From positions 2,170,001 through 2,234,000 of the forward strand of contig NC_015761.1 in assembly GCF_000252995.1 (NCBI RefSeq): 64,000 nucleotides of DNA. Direction: 5' to 3'. This document shows, in pieces, positions 35,710 to 45,140 of the stretch. The notes beneath the pieces were generated by a model. That model was not told the DNA's origin. It saw only the letters and a program-made list of their open reading frames with translations, and made no database searches. Both the position numbers and the translations under genes were made by a program. Within the stretch, counting starts at the first letter, position 1; each line of letters opens with the position of its first letter. Source of the stretch: Salmonella bongori NCTC 12419. GTDB lineage: Bacteria > Pseudomonadota > Gammaproteobacteria > Enterobacterales > Enterobacteriaceae.

Positions 35710-36843
35710 TCATTTTTTCTCGGATGCGGGCACATCGCTGGCATGGGTCTGGAGATATTTCAGCAACGTGCGCTCTTCCACCGGGCTAAGCCGGTAATAG
35801 GTGGACATGGCTTTCAATCCGGCTATCCAGCCGTTGGCGGTATAACGGGTCGGCGGCGGCGTGCTATGGCAGGCGCTACAGGTGGATTGCAGCATTTGGT
35901 CGGCGTACCGCCAAAGCGGATCGATGTTATTGATATATCCCGTTGCGGGACTCCACGCGGTGACGCTTACCTGCTGCCATTGCTGATGAGACTCAGGATC
36001 GACTTGCGTTTGTAATACGTTGACGTTATCCATCAGCGAAGCATCAAGCACAGCGGAAAACACGCGTTTGCCCCTGAACTGCGTGATCACCCGTCCACGG
36101 CCTTTGCTTTCCCGCCAGCCGGTCACTTCCACCAGAAGGTAATCTTTCTCTCTTTTCAGCACTTTCACCGGCGTGGCCGGGAACAGCATCGCTTTCCCGA
36201 AAGGTGCCCCTGGCGCGACGGTAAGCGCGTTTTCACTTAGCGTATACAGCACATCATTACCCGTCGGAGCTTCTCCCTGACGCAGCAACTGCTTATAGCG
36301 CTCGCGAAAGCCACTGCTCATATCCGGTTTGTGATGGGCGATGCCTTTGTGGCAATCAATACAATTGCTGTTTTTCGCCATGGCAGCAGACATTTGTGCC
36401 GCCGCGTTAGCAGATTGCTTGGCGTGATCCATCGCCTCATAGCGATGACAGGATTTACAGGTCGCTGAATTGCTGGCACTCATCCGCTGCCATTCGCGCT
36501 GCGCCAACTCCGCCCGCTTGCTGGCAAATTTTTCAGGGGTATCAATCGAAGGGGAAATAAAAGTGTGATAGAGATCATTTAGCGCTTCAGTTTTACGTAG
36601 CAGCGTCGGCATAATGCCAGGGGGAATATGGCAGTCCTTACATTCAGCACGCACGCCAGAAGCATTACGAAAATGCGTACTGCTGCGATATTCTTCTCCA
36701 ACAGTACGCATTGCATGGCACGATAAACAAAACTCCGTCGTACTGGTATAGTGTACGCCCTGCCAGGTTCCCATTATCACAAGCGCCATCGCTACCGCGC
36801 CGCCAAATCCCCACCAGAGCGCGCTTTTTTTTATCCACGACAT
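35710..36843 (-). CDS. torC: Pentahaem c-type cytochrome TorC (NapC/NirT type)
   Basis: Membrane-anchored quinol dehydrogenase that passes electrons to the periplasmic reductase. 377 residues: an N-terminal anchor (about 8-28), then four NapC/NirT haem motifs CLSCH (39-43), CKDCH (68-72), CKSCH (129-133) and CIDCH (161-165). A C-terminal TorC-specific domain carries the fifth, CSACH. It has GGAGG before the start and is the first gene of torCAD, nine bases ahead of torA. No TorR-type decameric boxes (CTGTTCATAT) were seen upstream; the divergent gene encodes a MocR regulator. Confidence 0.9.
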   Translation of the reverse strand: MSWIKKSALWWGFGGAVAMALVIMGTWQGVHYTSTTEFCLSCHAMRTVGEEYRSSTHFRNASGVRAECKDCHIPPGIMPTLLRKTEALNDLYHTFISPSIDTPEKFASKRAELAQREWQRMSASNSATCKSCHRYEAMDHAKQSANAAAQMSAAMAKNSNCIDCHKGIAHHKPDMSSGFRERYKQLLRQGEAPTGNDVLYTLSENALTVAPGAPFGKAMLFPATPVKVLKREKDYLLVEVTGWRESKGRGRVITQFRGKRVFSAVLDASLMDNVNVLQTQVDPESHQQWQQVSVTAWSPATGYINNIDPLWRYADQMLQSTCSACHSTPPPTRYTANGWIAGLKAMSTYYRLSPVEERTLLKYLQTHASDVPASEKK

Positions 36844-37009
36844 ATCTGCCTCCGTTATTTTAATATCGGCACGCTAAGCGATATTAAAAAATGAAAATAG
36901 AGACACCCACGGTGAATGATAGGAACACGCTTCACTCTATGAGGCGTATCAAAATACCCGTCCAGAGTCATTTGTAATATATGGCTATCGCCAAAATAAG
37001 GAATTTCTT

Positions 37010-38491
37010 ATGCTGCCATTATCGCTTAACAGGGAAAGCATCACGCCATTACAATTGCAAATATTTCAATACTATTTTCAGGCTATTCAGCAGGGGGGTT
37101 TACTTTGCGGCGATAAGCTTCCCTCTATTCGTGAACTGGCGCTCCGATTAAACGTAGCGAAAATAACGGTCGTGATGGCTTATGAAAAACTGACAGCGGC
37201 AGGATATATCAAAAGCCGACAGGGAGTTGGCTATGAAGTCATATTTACAGCCCCATTACGCAGTATCCCGCCATCCCCCCTTGCTGTTGCGGGTTCCCCG
37301 CCACCGCCCGTGCCAGACCCGGCGGGCACAGCCAGCGATGTGTATAGCGAGCAGGGACAGGAGATCTATTGTCGTATGGGTATTCCTGACCCAAATGCAT
37401 TTCCATGGTCGAGCTGGCAGAAATGGAATAATGTACCGGCACTACAAAAAGAACAATTAATGACCAGATATCATTCACCAAATGGATTGTTTTCCCTGCG
37501 TGAACAAGTGGTTCGCTACCTTAATTTGTCCAGGGGCATAAATACGACGCCGGATAATATCATTATTACCAATGGTATTCAGGAGGGACTCGCCCTTCTC
37601 GGGCAAATTTTTATTCTGCACCAGGCACAACAGCGGCAAGAAAAATGTCATATTGTGACGGAGTCCCCTTGTTATTCCGGCGCCTGGTATCTTTTTAATT
37701 ATTATGGCGCCGCCGTTACTCCTGTCTCGGTAGATCGACAAGGGATCTGTACCGATAAATTACCTGAATGTAACACTCACCTTTGTTATGTCACGCCAGC
37801 ACACCAGTATCCGCTGGGCTACACACTTTCTCTGGCGCGGCGAGAGGCCTTGCTACGCTGGGCACTACGCGTTGGCGCTTATATTATCGAAGACGATTAT
37901 GACGCGGTCTTCACTTATAGCGATAATCCATTGCCTGCGCTAAAGGCGATGGATTATCACGATCGCGTTATCTATACCGGCACATTTTCTAAAACGCTTG
38001 GGCCAGGGGTACGTCTGGGCTATCTCGTCTGTCCGGACGCACTGCTTCCCGCCCTGCAAAATATGAAAGCGTTGAGCAATAATGGCAGCCAGTGGCTGCT
38101 ACAACAGTTTTTAGCGGAATTGATGCAAAACCAGGTGTTTTATACCCATATCAGTAAGCTTGCCTGCCAGTATGCCGCCCGCCAGGCGCTATTACGTACC
38201 GGCCTGGCAGCACTTTTTAGCGAAGGTGAACTCGGCGGCGTATCCGCAGGACTACATCTGTCATTGCGCATCCCGTGGCCCCCCTCACGCGTTGCACAAC
38301 TACGCCAACGCTGTCTCCATGCGGGTATTCGCTTCGATACCATAACGGAGATAGAAAACGGGTCTGAAATCATCTGGCAGAAAGAGAACCGCGAGACGGT
38401 CATGCTGTTTGGCTTCGGCGGTCTGCCGATACAACAAATCCATAGGGTGCTGGCCGTCCTTGAGCGAGAAATAGAGACGTTAAAAAGTTAA
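37010..38491 (+). CDS. MocR-type regulator (GntR HTH fused to PLP aminotransferase-like domain)
   Basis: 493 residues: N-terminal GntR winged helix ('GDKLPSIRELALRLNVAKITV' region, residues about 35-75), a proline-rich linker, and a class I aminotransferase-like domain. The Schiff-base lysine is in 'YTGTFSKTLGPGVRLGYL', and 'ITNGIQEGLALLGQIF' and 'IIEDDYDAVF' are cofactor-site strands. MocR proteins (PdxR, TauR, GabR) usually control a divergent neighbour and sense PLP or an amine. Here the neighbour is torC across 166 bases, so it is the prime candidate regulator. Which ligand it senses is unknown. Confidence 0.88.
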   Translation: MLPLSLNRESITPLQLQIFQYYFQAIQQGGLLCGDKLPSIRELALRLNVAKITVVMAYEKLTAAGYIKSRQGVGYEVIFTAPLRSIPPSPLAVAGSPPPPVPDPAGTASDVYSEQGQEIYCRMGIPDPNAFPWSSWQKWNNVPALQKEQLMTRYHSPNGLFSLREQVVRYLNLSRGINTTPDNIIITNGIQEGLALLGQIFILHQAQQRQEKCHIVTESPCYSGAWYLFNYYGAAVTPVSVDRQGICTDKLPECNTHLCYVTPAHQYPLGYTLSLARREALLRWALRVGAYIIEDDYDAVFTYSDNPLPALKAMDYHDRVIYTGTFSKTLGPGVRLGYLVCPDALLPALQNMKALSNNGSQWLLQQFLAELMQNQVFYTHISKLACQYAARQALLRTGLAALFSEGELGGVSAGLHLSLRIPWPPSRVAQLRQRCLHAGIRFDTITEIENGSEIIWQKENRETVMLFGFGGLPIQQIHRVLAVLEREIETLKS

Positions 38492-38511
38492 CATTTTCTG
38501 CGTTTAAGACG

Positions 38512-38550
38512 GAAGAGGGGCAAGTTCGCCGACTCGCCTCTTCTCTTTTT
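38512..38550 (+). terminator. Rho-independent terminator after the MocR gene
   Basis: GAAGAGGGGC ... CGCCTCTTC followed by TCTTTTT. A seven-pair GAAGAGG/CCTCTTC stem with a GC-rich loop, 20 bases past the stop. Confidence 0.7.
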
Positions 38551-38610
38551 GGCATTTATTCGCCAGGATTATTTAAAGTCGTTATGTTGTAGCAATATCC
38601 TGGAGCTGAC

Positions 38611-39597
38611 GTGACCAAAACCAATCTTATCACCGGATTTCTCGGTAGCGGGAAAACAACCTCTATCCTTCATTTATTAGCCCACAAAGATCCGGCTGAA
38701 AAGTGGGCCGTCCTGGTTAATGAATTTGGCGAAGTGGGTATTGACGGCGCGCTGCTTGCCGATAGCGGCGCCTTGCTAAAAGAGATCCCCGGCGGCTGCA
38801 TGTGCTGCGTCAACGGATTACCCATGCAGGTTGGACTCAACACATTACTACGTCAGGGCAAGCCTGACCGGCTGTTGATTGAACCGACCGGACTGGGACA
38901 TCCAAAACAAATTCTGGATTTATTGACTGCGCCGGTTTATGAACCGTGGATTGATTTACGCGCCACGGTCTGTATTCTGGATCCCCGCCTGCTGCTGGAC
39001 GAACAGAGTCTTGCCAATGAAAACTTCCGCGATCAGCTCGCCTCAGCGGATATCATCATCGCCAATAAAACCGACCGCGCCACAGCGCAAAGCGATGCCG
39101 CGCTGCAACAGTGGTGGCGGCAGTACGGCGGTGATCGTCTGCTGGTCCGCGCCGAACATGGGCGAATAGACGGTAAACTTCTGGATTTGCCGCGACAGAA
39201 TCTTGCGGAGCTCCCGACGAGCACCGCGCACGCTCACGCTCACGCCAGCAAAAAAGGGCTCGCCGCGCTCAATCTTCCCGCGCACCAACGCTGGCGACGC
39301 AGCCTCAATAATGGTCAGGGCCATCAGGCCTGCGGCTGGATTTTCGATGCCGATACCGTGTTTGACACCATTGGACTCCTCGAATGGGCGCGTCTGGCGC
39401 CAGTAGGGCGGGTGAAAGGCGTTATGCGTATAAAAGAGGGGCTGGTACGTATCAATCGCCAGGGCGAGGATCTGCACATCGAAACGCAGAGTGTCGCGCC
39501 ACCGGACAGCCGGATTGAACTAATTTCAAGCACAGAAACCGACTGGAATGTGTTACAGACGGCCTTGTTGAAGCTTCGTTTAGCTACGCACGCGTAA
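38611..39597 (+). CDS. yeiR: COG0523 zinc-binding GTPase ZigA/YeiR
   Basis: G3E-family metallochaperone GTPase of 328 residues, as in E. coli YeiR. P-loop GFLGSGKTTSIL, metal motif 'GGCMCCVNG' (CxCC), 'NKTD' guanine specificity loop, and a histidine-rich 'AHAHAHASKKG' spacer before the C-terminal CobW_C domain. It starts with GTG at 38611 after TGGAGC. Thought to deliver zinc under limitation. A Zur box was looked for but not convincingly found. Confidence 0.95.
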   Translation: MTKTNLITGFLGSGKTTSILHLLAHKDPAEKWAVLVNEFGEVGIDGALLADSGALLKEIPGGCMCCVNGLPMQVGLNTLLRQGKPDRLLIEPTGLGHPKQILDLLTAPVYEPWIDLRATVCILDPRLLLDEQSLANENFRDQLASADIIIANKTDRATAQSDAALQQWWRQYGGDRLLVRAEHGRIDGKLLDLPRQNLAELPTSTAHAHAHASKKGLAALNLPAHQRWRRSLNNGQGHQACGWIFDADTVFDTIGLLEWARLAPVGRVKGVMRIKEGLVRINRQGEDLHIETQSVAPPDSRIELISSTETDWNVLQTALLKLRLATHA

Positions 39598-39631
39598 GGT
39601 TGCCACCGTTTAAATCTATGGCGAAATGACG

Positions 39632-40345
39632 ATGAAAACCCGCTACCCTTTGATACTTCTGCTTAATGCCGCCGGTCTGCTGCTATTTTTGTCATGGTAT
39701 CTTCCCGTCAATCACGGTTTCTGGTTTCCCATTGATTCCAGTATATTCCATTTTTTTAATCAGAAATTGGTCGAAAGTCACACGTTCCTGTGGTGGGTCG
39801 CCATTACGAATAATCGGGCCTTTGACGGCTGTTCGCTGCTGGCGATGGGCGGTCTGATGTTCAGTTTCTGGCTAAAAGAAAATGCCCCTGGACGACGACG
39901 TATTGTGATAATCGGGCTGGTAATGCTGTTAACGGCGGTGGTGCTCAACCAGCTTGGTCAGGCGCTAATTCCTGTTAAACGCGCCAGCCCGACGCTCTCT
40001 TTTGAGCATATTTATCGCGTCAGCGAGTTATTGCACGTGCCGACTAAAGACGCGTCAAAAGATAGTTTTCCGGGCGATCACGGTATGATGCTACTGATAT
40101 TTTCCGCCTTTATGCTGCGCTATTTCGGCAAAACGGCGGGGATCGTCGCCCTTATAATATTTGTGGTTTTCGCGTTTCCGCGCGTCATGATTGGTGCTCA
40201 CTGGTTCACCGATATCGTCGTCGGTTCGCTCACGGTTATTTTAATTGGTCTCCCCTGGTGGCTCATGACGCCGCTCAGCGACCGAATGATAGCCCTTTTT
40301 GAGAATTACCTTCCCGGTAAAAATAAACAAGTTTTAAACAAATAA
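39632..40345 (+). CDS. lpxT: Lipid A 1-diphosphate synthase LpxT
   Basis: Inner membrane PAP2-type phosphotransferase that moves phosphate from undecaprenyl pyrophosphate to the 1-phosphate of lipid A, linking carrier recycling to LPS charge. 237 residues from ATG 39632 ('MKTRYPLILLLNAAG'), the E. coli length; an ATG two codons earlier is possible. PAP2 motifs are 'KRASPTL', 'SFPGDHGMM' and 'RVMIGAHWFTDIVVG'. Known to be inhibited when PmrA is active. Confidence 0.95.
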   Translation: MKTRYPLILLLNAAGLLLFLSWYLPVNHGFWFPIDSSIFHFFNQKLVESHTFLWWVAITNNRAFDGCSLLAMGGLMFSFWLKENAPGRRRIVIIGLVMLLTAVVLNQLGQALIPVKRASPTLSFEHIYRVSELLHVPTKDASKDSFPGDHGMMLLIFSAFMLRYFGKTAGIVALIIFVVFAFPRVMIGAHWFTDIVVGSLTVILIGLPWWLMTPLSDRMIALFENYLPGKNKQVLNK

Positions 40346-40758
40346 ACCATATAATTAACATTACCTTCAGCGATAGTTATGCATCGCTGAAGGTCATTTA
40401 TGATGACATTCTCCAGATCCATTATCTTTTGGTCATATTATTCTCATGGGAAATGAGCAACTTGCCTGCTTCTTGAGCAGTTTGTACTTAATTTAACCAC
40501 TCCTGATGTCTCGATTTTCATATCATAAATTCTTATAAAAAATCACGCGAAATCGCTCGCAATGACAACAACGATCGGGTAATCTCAAACTCGTTTTGCC
40601 TCGCCGGAAAATTATTCTCATTGCGAATAAATTTGTGCGTTCTGCCACAGATTTACGCTCAAAGAATTGTCTCAAGGTGTACAGGTAATTAGTCTCATCA
40701 CGTTTGGCATTTTTATAACGATATTTATCGTTAAGGACTTCAAGGGAAAACAAACAAC
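40346..40758. other. Intergenic region lpxT / mepS
   Basis: 413 bases. The first part has a strong stem (40364-40393). The remainder is a long, AT-rich leader and promoter region for mepS without a recognised operator. No open frame of note. Confidence 0.5.
40364..40393. terminator. Stem-loop after lpxT
   Basis: CCTTCAGCGAT-agttatgc-ATCGCTGAAGG is an 11-pair stem followed by TCATTTATG; the T-run is weak, but the position suggests it ends lpxT transcription. Confidence 0.6.
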
Positions 40759-41331
40759 ATGGTCAAATCTCAACCGATTTTGAGATATATCTTGCGCGGG
40801 ATCCCCGCGATTGCAGTTGCGGTTCTGCTTTCTGCATGTAGCACAACCACCAATACCGCAAAGAATGTGCATTCTGAGACGCATGCTGTGGGCAATAACG
40901 ATAGCTCTTCACTGCAAGCTTCTCAGGATGAATTTGAAAATATGGTACGTAACCTCGACGTTAAGTCGCGGATTATGGATCAGTATGCTGACTGGAAAGG
41001 CGTGCGTTACCGCCTGGGGGGCAGCACCAAAAAAGGTATCGACTGTTCCAGCTTTGTACAGCGTACCTTCCGTGAACAGTTTGGTTTAGAGCTTCCGCGC
41101 TCAACTTATGAGCAGCAGGAAATGGGCAAAGCGGTTTCACGCAACAATTTGCGTACGGGCGATTTGGTCCTGTTCCGCGCGGGCTCCACCGGACGACATG
41201 TCGGTATTTACATCGGTAATAATCAGTTTGTCCACGCCTCAACCAGCAGCGGCGTCATTATCTCCAGCATGAACGAACCGTACTGGAAAAAGCGCTACAA
41301 CGAAGCGCGACGCGTTCTGAGCCGCAGTTAA
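40759..41331 (+). CDS. mepS: Murein DD-endopeptidase lipoprotein MepS (Spr)
   Basis: Outer-membrane lipoprotein that cleaves mDAP-D-Ala crosslinks so the wall can expand; NlpC/P60 family. 190 residues: signal with lipobox LLSAC (Cys27), then the catalytic domain. Catalytic Cys96 is in GIDCSSF, His in 'GRHVGIYIG' and the polar third residue in 'VHAST'. The usual motif is DCSGF; here the glycine after Cys-Ser is Ser98. Two residues longer than E. coli in the linker. Confidence 0.97.
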   Translation: MVKSQPILRYILRGIPAIAVAVLLSACSTTTNTAKNVHSETHAVGNNDSSSLQASQDEFENMVRNLDVKSRIMDQYADWKGVRYRLGGSTKKGIDCSSFVQRTFREQFGLELPRSTYEQQEMGKAVSRNNLRTGDLVLFRAGSTGRHVGIYIGNNQFVHASTSSGVIISSMNEPYWKKRYNEARRVLSRS

Positions 41332-41661
41332 TTTTTCGTCAGGTAGTACTTCCCTTGACTTACCTGGTGAGACGACGTAAAAAGCACTGCTTCGGCAGTG
41401 CATTGCTTATTATCTCTTCGGAATCCGTTTTGCCAAATCATTACGCGACGCATGGCGTCTTACCCGTTCTACCACACACGGGCGTAGGTTGGATAAGCGT
41501 AGCCCCACTGGCATTCAGGTCGTTGCCCCTCATCCACCGCTGCGGCAATACGTTCTCCTGCACACCACAGAAAAGCATGACTATACGAGGTAATCCAGGC
41601 TATAGTCTTATAAATCAGCCAGTTTAATCGGCATCCGCCCTTTCAGGTTATACCAGGAATT
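41332..41661. other. Intergenic region mepS / pdeN
   Basis: 330 bases. The mepS terminator hairpin is at 41384-41401. A degenerate REP-like stretch around 41446-41505 (GCGTCTTACCCG ... GTTGGATAAGCGTAGC) follows, then the pdeN leader. No supported gene. Confidence 0.5.
41384..41401 (+). terminator. Stem-loop with UUCG tetraloop after mepS
   Basis: GCACTGC-TTCG-GCAGTGC: seven perfect pairs with an extra-stable UUCG loop, preceded by AAAA and followed by ATTGCTTATTAT. Probable terminator of mepS. Confidence 0.75.
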
Positions 41662-43218
41662 ATGCTTACACGCGACTCCTCTTCCGGTCGGAAAATCCTG
41701 CTTACCTGTATTATTACGGGAATGGCGACGGCAATACTCATTGGTAGTCTGCAATTTTTCCTGTCGTGGCATAAGCGGGATGTTAAGTACGATACACTGC
41801 TCTCTGATGTACAACATTATCTGGGCAGTTACTTCGCTGACCTGAAAGCCACCACCGATCTCCTTCAACCGTTGACAATCAATAGCTGTCAGCAGGTCGG
41901 CGCGGAGCTCACTTCAAGAGCCGCATTTAGCCTCAATGTCCGCGCCTTCTTACTGATTAAAGATAAAAAAGTCTTCTGCTCTTCTGCCACTGGCGCTATG
42001 AATATGCCGCTTCAGCAACTGGTGCCGGATATCGATATTCGCAGAGACATTGATATGGCCATCCTGTCCGGCACGCCAATGATGCCCAACAAACCGGCAA
42101 TGGTGATTTGGTATCGCAACCCATTATTAAAGGATAGCGGCGTATTTACATCGCTGAATATTAACCTGACGCCCTACTTACTCTATACCACTCGCCAGGA
42201 AGATTTTAACGGTATCGCGCTGATTGTCGGCAATACCGTGTTATCGACCTTTTCTTCACGCCTGCTGACCGTCGCGGAACTGCCCGACGCGCCATCACGC
42301 CAGGCGATTATTAGTGGCCTACCGCTAAAACTACAGCTTTATGCTGATAGCTGGACCTACAATGATTTGTGGTATGCGCTGATGCTGGGCTGCATCAGCG
42401 GCATCGTGGCGGGATTAATCTGTTACTTCATCTATGCTGTCCGTACGCGGCCAGGCAAAGAGATTCTGACGGCCATTAAGCATGAGCAGTTTTATGTCGT
42501 TTATCAGCCCGTCGTCGATACCCGCACGCTGAGCGTCACCGGGCTTGAAGTGTTACTGCGCTGGCGTCACCCTACCGCCGGAGAGATTCCGCCGGATGCT
42601 TTTATCCACTATGCCGAAGCGCAGCAGCTTATCGTACCGTTAACACAGCATCTGTTCGAGCTGATCGCCCGCGACGCCCCCACCCTACAGGAGGTGATGC
42701 CCGTCGGCGCTAAATTTGGTATTAACATCGCGCCAGAGCATCTGCACAGCGACAGTTTTAAAGAAGATATTCATCGGCTGAGGAACGCTCTGCCCGCGCA
42801 CCACTTTCATATCGTGCTGGAAATCACTGAACGCGATATGCTTCATCAACAGGAAGCGGTAAAACTGTTCGAATGGCTGCATTGCGCCGGATTTGAGATT
42901 GCCGTGGATGATTTCGGTACAGGCCATAGCGCTCTGATCTATCTGGAACGATTTACTTTAGATTATCTGAAAATTGATCGCGGCTTTATCCAGGCGATCG
43001 GCACTGAAACCGTCACGTCGCCGGTTCTGGATGCTGTACTGACTCTTTCTCACCGCCTGAATATGCTAACGGTAGCCGAAGGGGTAGAAACGCCGGAACA
43101 GGCTCGCTGGCTACGCGAGCGTGGTGTTAATTACTTACAGGGGTACTGGATTAGTCGCCCTCTTCCGCTGAAAGATTTCGTTTTGTGGATGTCGGCGCCT
43201 TCTGTGCCTGAATGGTAA
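41662..43218 (+). CDS. pdeN: Cyclic di-GMP phosphodiesterase PdeN (Rtn), CSS-motif EAL protein
   Basis: Inner membrane c-di-GMP phosphodiesterase, 518 residues as in E. coli Rtn. TM1 (about 14-34), a periplasmic CSS domain with the redox motif CSSATG, TM2 (about 233-258), and a cytoplasmic EAL domain. The signature glutamate is in 'GLEVLLRWRHP' (EVL in place of EAL), and metal and catalytic residues are in 'NIAPEHLHS', 'EITERDM' and 'DDFGTGHS'. Disulfide formation in the CSS domain is known to dampen activity in this family. Confidence 0.95.
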   Translation: MLTRDSSSGRKILLTCIITGMATAILIGSLQFFLSWHKRDVKYDTLLSDVQHYLGSYFADLKATTDLLQPLTINSCQQVGAELTSRAAFSLNVRAFLLIKDKKVFCSSATGAMNMPLQQLVPDIDIRRDIDMAILSGTPMMPNKPAMVIWYRNPLLKDSGVFTSLNINLTPYLLYTTRQEDFNGIALIVGNTVLSTFSSRLLTVAELPDAPSRQAIISGLPLKLQLYADSWTYNDLWYALMLGCISGIVAGLICYFIYAVRTRPGKEILTAIKHEQFYVVYQPVVDTRTLSVTGLEVLLRWRHPTAGEIPPDAFIHYAEAQQLIVPLTQHLFELIARDAPTLQEVMPVGAKFGINIAPEHLHSDSFKEDIHRLRNALPAHHFHIVLEITERDMLHQQEAVKLFEWLHCAGFEIAVDDFGTGHSALIYLERFTLDYLKIDRGFIQAIGTETVTSPVLDAVLTLSHRLNMLTVAEGVETPEQARWLRERGVNYLQGYWISRPLPLKDFVLWMSAPSVPEW

Positions 43219-43325
43219 CAACCTGACGGGTTTAATGGATTCACATCAGACGCAACGTCACTTATTATTCAGCGAGACGCCTGCCGGTTTGCAGCAGACG
43301 ATACGATAAGGAAACGGCCTCCAAG

Positions 43326-45131
43326 ATGATTGCGCGCGTACTGCTTCTGCTTGTCGCACTGGTTAGCGCTGGCGCCCAGGCGCAGGAAATTAAAGAAAGC
43401 GACGCTTTTGCCGTACTCGGCGAGCCTAAGTATGCTTTCAATTTCGAAAGCTTCGATTATGTGGATCCTGCCGCGCCAAAAGGTGGCCAAATAACGCTTT
43501 CCGCCATTGGCACGTTCGATAATTTCAATCGCTACTCGCTACGCGGTAATCCCGGCGTACGTACTGAAGCCCTCTACGATACGCTTTTTACCACCTCCGA
43601 TGATGAACCCGGCAGTTATTACCCGCTGATTGCCGATCATGCCCGCTATGCCGCCGACTATTCCTGGGTGGAAATTACGATTAATCCCCGCGCCCGTTTT
43701 CACGATGGCACGCCCATTACCGCCCGCGATGTCGCCTTTACTTTTCATAAGTTTATGACAGAAGGCGTCCCGCAATTTCGCCTGGTCTATAAAGGCACCA
43801 CCGTGAAGGCGATTGCACCTTTAACCGTAAGAATCGAGCTGGCGAAACCCGGGAAAGAGGATATGCTTAGTCTGTTTACATTACCGATTATGCCGGAAAA
43901 GTTCTGGAAATATCACAAACTCAGCGATCCACTTTCGACGCCCCCCTTAGCCAGTGGGCCATACCGGATTACCCAGTGGAAAATGGGTCAGTACATCGTT
44001 TATTCACGCGTTAAAAACTACTGGGCGGCTAATCTGCCGGTCAATCGTGGGCGCTTTAACTTCGACACTATCCGTTACGATTACTATCTTGATGACAACG
44101 TCGCCTTTGAAGCGTTTAAAGCTGGCGCATTTGATCTCCGTCTGGAAAACGATGCCAAAAACTGGGCGACACGCTATATCGGTAAAAACTTCGACAACCA
44201 TTACATCATTAAAGAAGAGCAGAAAAACGAGTCGGCGCAGGACACGCGCTGGCTGGCATTTAACATTCAGCGCCCGGTGTTTAAAGACCGTCGCGTACGT
44301 GAAGCCGTCACCCTGGCTTTCGATTTTGAGTGGATGAATAAGGCGCTGTTCTACAATGCCTGGAGTCGAACCAACAGCTACTTCCAGAACACCGAGTATG
44401 CCGCCAGAAACTACCCTGACGCCGACGAACTGGTGTTACTCGCGCCGATGAAAAAAGATCTTCCTCCTGAAGTCTTCACTCAAATCTATCAACCGCCGGT
44501 ATCTAACGGCGACGGTTACGATCGTGAAAATCTTCTCAAAGCGGACGCTTTGCTAACACAGGCCGGATGGGTGATCAACGGACAGCAACGGGTCAATCGC
44601 GTTACCGGTAAGCCCCTGACGTTTGAACTTCTCCTTCCCGCCAGCAGCAACAGTCAGTGGGTTCTGCCCTTCCAGCACAATCTTCAGCGTCTGGGCATTA
44701 CGATGACTATCCGCCAGGTTGATAATTCTCAGCTCACCAATCGGATGCGTAGCCGCGACTATGACATGATGCCACGATTATGGCGAGCAATGCCCTGGCC
44801 CAGTTCCGATCTACAAATCTCATGGGCGTCGGAATACATTAACTCCAGTTATAACGCTCCCGGCGTACAAAGCCCGGTGGTTGATAAACTGATCGCGCAA
44901 ATTATCGCGGCGCAGGGTGATAAAGCGAAACTGGTACCGCTGGGGCGGGCGCTGGATCGCGTACTGACCTGGAACTATTACATGCTGCCGATGTGGTATA
45001 TGGCGCAAGACAGGCTCGCCTGGTGGGATAAATTCTCCCATCCGGCGATTCGTCCGGTATATACCCTCGGGTTAGATACCTGGTGGTATGATGTTAACAA
45101 AGCCGCCAAACTGCCAGCAGCCAGGAGGTAG
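43326..45131 (+). CDS. yejA: Periplasmic oligopeptide-binding protein YejA
   Basis: Extracellular solute-binding protein (SBP_bac_5) of the YejABEF importer, which takes up peptides including microcin C in E. coli. 601 residues; Sec signal ends about residue 20 ('VSAGAQAQ'). Typical segments are 'ARFHDGTPITARDVAFTFHK' and 'SPVVDKLIAQII'. First gene of yejABEF, with yejB nine bases downstream. The Yej system has been tied to peptide defence in Salmonella. Confidence 0.96.
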   Translation: MIARVLLLLVALVSAGAQAQEIKESDAFAVLGEPKYAFNFESFDYVDPAAPKGGQITLSAIGTFDNFNRYSLRGNPGVRTEALYDTLFTTSDDEPGSYYPLIADHARYAADYSWVEITINPRARFHDGTPITARDVAFTFHKFMTEGVPQFRLVYKGTTVKAIAPLTVRIELAKPGKEDMLSLFTLPIMPEKFWKYHKLSDPLSTPPLASGPYRITQWKMGQYIVYSRVKNYWAANLPVNRGRFNFDTIRYDYYLDDNVAFEAFKAGAFDLRLENDAKNWATRYIGKNFDNHYIIKEEQKNESAQDTRWLAFNIQRPVFKDRRVREAVTLAFDFEWMNKALFYNAWSRTNSYFQNTEYAARNYPDADELVLLAPMKKDLPPEVFTQIYQPPVSNGDGYDRENLLKADALLTQAGWVINGQQRVNRVTGKPLTFELLLPASSNSQWVLPFQHNLQRLGITMTIRQVDNSQLTNRMRSRDYDMMPRLWRAMPWPSSDLQISWASEYINSSYNAPGVQSPVVDKLIAQIIAAQGDKAKLVPLGRALDRVLTWNYYMLPMWYMAQDRLAWWDKFSHPAIRPVYTLGLDTWWYDVNKAAKLPAARR

Positions 45132-45140
45132 CGAGAATCA

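Noticed and set aside
38570..38610. Zur box upstream of yeiR
   Set aside because: GTTATGTTGTAGCAATATC shares some bases with a Zur site but lacks clear dyad symmetry.
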